Assembly (NCBI RefSeq): GCF_003732265.1
Contig: NZ_MOBK01000011.1
Location: 186,001 to 250,000, forward strand
Source: Pseudomonas brassicacearum
Lineage (GTDB): Bacteria; Pseudomonadota; Gammaproteobacteria; Pseudomonadales; Pseudomonadaceae
Direction: 5' to 3'
Length of the DNA stretch: 64,000 bases
The position numbers were made by a program, and so were the translations under genes. Positions 62,126 through 64,000 of this stretch are shown piece after piece; position 1 is the stretch's first letter; the number at the start of each line of letters is the position of its first letter. The notes beneath the pieces are model-generated. The model was not told where the DNA came from. It worked only from the letters and a program-made list of their open reading frames with translations, and did not search any database.

Positions 62126-63079
62126 GTGTCTGACCAAGCCCCGTCCTTACCGCATTCAGTGTGTGTCGTGATCCCGATGTACAACGGCGCCGACAGCATT
62201 GAGCAAACACTGGCGTCCCTGGCCGGGCAAACCCGACTGCCCGACCACGTCATCGTCGTCGACGATGGTTCCTCCGATGACGGGCCACAACGGGTCAAAG
62301 CCTTCGCGGCGCCGTTTCGCCTGACGCTGTTGCACCAGGCCAACGCGGGCCAGGCCAGCGCCCGCAACCACGGTCTGCGGCACTCTGAAGAGACCTTTGT
62401 GGCGTTTCTCGACGCCGATGACCAATTTCGTCCGCAAAAGCTGGAGCTGCAACTGGCCCTGTACGACGAACTCAGTCGTCAAGGCCGACCGGTGGGGCTG
62501 ATCGATTGCTACACGCAGGTCAACTACAGCGACGGCCGGCGGCAAATGGACGATCTGCGCAAGAACGGCCGGCATTTCTACGATTTCATCCATGCCAACG
62601 TCCTCAATGGCGTATCCACCGCGCTGGTCAGGCGCGACGTGATCCTGCAATACGGCGGCTTCGACGCCAGCCTGCGTTACTCCGAAGACCGCTTCATGTG
62701 GACCCGGATCGCCGAACACTGGGAGATCCACACGGTGCCGCAGGTGCTGCTGGAGCGCACGGTCAATGGCAACAACATGACCGCGCAACCGAAGAAGTAC
62801 TACCCGAACAAGATCAAGTTCATCGAGGTCTACCTCGCCCGTTACGGCGCGCAGCTCAGCAAGCAGCAACGGATCGATTTCGTGCTGGGCAACCACACCG
62901 ACTTTCTCAATGCGTTTTCCCGCAAAGGCGAGTATGCCGACGTGATCGGCGTCTACCGGCGAATGCTGGACTACTCCTGGCAAACGCTGTTCTTCGCCAA
63001 CGGCAAACCGACCTTGCGCTACCTCAATGCCTGCGCCCGCTCATGGCGCAAGGCAACGGCGTCAACCACCGCTCATTGA
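62126..63079 (+). CDS. GT2-family glycosyltransferase
   Basis: 317 residues, GT-A fold. CVVIPMYNGADSIEQTLASL is the start, VIVVDDGSSDDG binds UDP-sugar and AFLDADDQF is the metal-binding DxD region. GNNMTAQPKK and later helices are variable acceptor parts. It uses GTG as start with AAAAGGAGAAACACCC upstream. It transfers one sugar of the repeat unit. Confidence 0.9.
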   Translation: MSDQAPSLPHSVCVVIPMYNGADSIEQTLASLAGQTRLPDHVIVVDDGSSDDGPQRVKAFAAPFRLTLLHQANAGQASARNHGLRHSEETFVAFLDADDQFRPQKLELQLALYDELSRQGRPVGLIDCYTQVNYSDGRRQMDDLRKNGRHFYDFIHANVLNGVSTALVRRDVILQYGGFDASLRYSEDRFMWTRIAEHWEIHTVPQVLLERTVNGNNMTAQPKKYYPNKIKFIEVYLARYGAQLSKQQRIDFVLGNHTDFLNAFSRKGEYADVIGVYRRMLDYSWQTLFFANGKPTLRYLNACARSWRKATASTTAH

Positions 63080-63092
63080 ACCGGTATCCGCC

Positions 63093-64000
63093 ATGGCCAA
63101 TCATCGTCTGGTGACATTGATCTGGATCTTCACCGAGAAATTCGGCCTGATTTTCCTGTCGATGATTACCTTTGTCGTGTACGCCCGGCTGCTGTCGCCC
63201 GCAGAGTTGGGTGTGGGCACGGTGATCATTGCCATCGTCGAGTTGATCGGCCTGGTGTATTCATCGGTACTGGAAGATCCGCTGGTACGACTCGAGCGGC
63301 TGGAGGACAAACACATCTCCACGGCCTTCTGGGCGGCGGTACTCGTCAGCCTGGTGTCCATCGTCGTCATCTCGGGTGCGGCAGTTCTGTATACGCCCGA
63401 CCCGGTGCTGCAATGGATGACGGCGGTGGCCTCGGTGAAAATCCTGTTCACCATGATGGCGCGGGTCTATGTGGCGCAGATGCGCCGTAGCGGCGACTTC
63501 AAGACGCTGGCGTCGCGCACGCTGCTGGGCAAAGTGTGTGGTGGCGTCGGCGGCGTCGCTGTCGCGCTGTGGGGATTGGGGGCCTGGGCGGTCATTGCCC
63601 AGGCGCTGATCATGGAGTTCGTGTCCATCATCGTATTGATGCGCGCAGACTCGCGACGCATTGCCTTTTATATTGACGGCCCGTTCTTGCGCGAACTGTT
63701 GAAGGCCGGTGCGCCGGTAGCCGTCAACGCGCTGAGTTCGCAAACGCTGCAGCGCGGGGTCAACGTGGTTCTGGGCATGACGGCCGGCGCCAACGCGGTC
63801 GGCATGTTCAACATGGCGATGCGCATCATCGAGCTGCCACGCACGGCGATTTACAACGGCCTGCTGAGCTATGCGCTGCCGGTGTTCGCCCGGCGCAGCG
63901 CAGACCCGTCACGGTTGCGCGCGATCATCAGCGATTCCACCGCCGTCAGCGGCTTCCTGCTGACGCCCTTGTTCATCGGCATCGCACTCACGGCGCACGA
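63093..64000 (+). CDS. Wzx-type oligosaccharide flippase, N-terminal part (runs off window)
   Basis: 302 codons are present; the gene continues past the right edge. Hydrophobic helices (WIFTEKFGLIFLSMITFVVY, VIIAIVELIGLVYSSVL, WAAVLVSLVSIVVISGAAVL) and ARLLSPAELGVGTVI are typical of the polysaccharide transport/MOP flippases. It moves the undecaprenyl-linked repeat unit to the outer face of the inner membrane. It completes a Wzx/Wzy-dependent set with the Wza, Wzc and Wzy-like genes upstream. Confidence 0.88.
   Translation, partial: MANHRLVTLIWIFTEKFGLIFLSMITFVVYARLLSPAELGVGTVIIAIVELIGLVYSSVLEDPLVRLERLEDKHISTAFWAAVLVSLVSIVVISGAAVLYTPDPVLQWMTAVASVKILFTMMARVYVAQMRRSGDFKTLASRTLLGKVCGGVGGVAVALWGLGAWAVIAQALIMEFVSIIVLMRADSRRIAFYIDGPFLRELLKAGAPVAVNALSSQTLQRGVNVVLGMTAGANAVGMFNMAMRIIELPRTAIYNGLLSYALPVFARRSADPSRLRAIISDSTAVSGFLLTPLFIGIALTAH

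Overview
The window is chromosomal DNA of a fluorescent-group Pseudomonas (P. fluorescens complex or a close relative). The evidence is the GC-rich gammaproteobacterial codon use, at least seven REP doublets with arms of the GTGGGAGCGGGCTTGCTCGCGAA or GGCGAGGGGGCTTG type, a Pseudomonas-restricted DUF6124/DUF3077-type gene, and the mix of catabolic, polyamine and LysR-regulated islands. No rRNA, tRNA, IS element, prophage or CRISPR array was seen.

Layout. (1) 1-10.3 kb is an aldehyde-centred catabolic region: an AldA-like dehydrogenase and an MFS transporter (cut by the left edge), two LysR regulators, an outer-membrane barrel, and a minus-strand operon encoding a formaldehyde-activating-enzyme (Fae) homologue, an aldo/keto reductase, a succinate-semialdehyde-type dehydrogenase and an MFS permease. 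(2) 10.4-18.3 kb holds an rRNA-methyltransferase-like protein, a LuxR regulator next to an orphan polyamine-binding protein and a DmpA-type P1 peptidase, then cupin, HxlR, and an isochorismatase-fold hydrolase translationally coupled to a ketoglutarate-semialdehyde-type dehydrogenase. (3) 18.3-25.4 kb holds a divergent Ppx/GppA and PPK2 polyphosphate pair, a cupin, an NmrA-like reductase, a winged-helix/TPR regulator, a DUF1254 protein and a frameshifted secreted-protein remnant. (4) 25.6-30.6 kb is a complete tricarballylate module, tcuR-tcuA-tcuB-tcuC. (5) 30.7-38.9 kb holds an ArsR-controlled quinone-oxidoreductase unit with two matching 20-bp operators, a periplasmic serine hydrolase, a secreted protein made of six 13-residue repeats, a membrane-protein gene broken by one TAG, a DUF6124 gene with a structured leader, ohr, a probable small RNA with its own promoter and terminator, and msrA. 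(6) 38.9-48.6 kb is polyamine-themed: a second PotF-like binding protein, a PuuB-like FAD oxidase with divergent LysR, and the divergent ptrR-sad pair, followed by GST, a Tat-tagged aldo/keto reductase, an alpha/beta hydrolase and a bestrophin. (7) 48.6 kb to the right edge is an exopolysaccharide locus of the Wzx/Wzy type.

The exopolysaccharide locus is the most integrated system here. A consensus promoter (TTGACA-17-GATAAC) leads into a roughly 330-nt structured leader carrying an ops-like element. The first gene encodes an RfaH/NusG-type antiterminator, followed by an outer-membrane barrel, a Wza-like export protein, a Wzc-like tyrosine kinase, a WcaJ-like initiating phosphotransferase, UDP-glucose dehydrogenase, four glycosyltransferases, a Wzy-like polymerase and the start of a Wzx flippase. 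A UDP-glucuronate-epimerase-like gene lies divergently upstream. The polymer therefore probably contains a uronic acid.

The less conventional items are the Fae homologue in an aldehyde operon with no tetrahydromethanopterin genes nearby, the VAEGGSDRLIEKR repeat protein, the leader of the DUF6124 gene with mutually exclusive pairing options, and the candidate small RNA between two oxidative-stress repair genes. All calls come from reading the sequence and remembered families; no database search was run.
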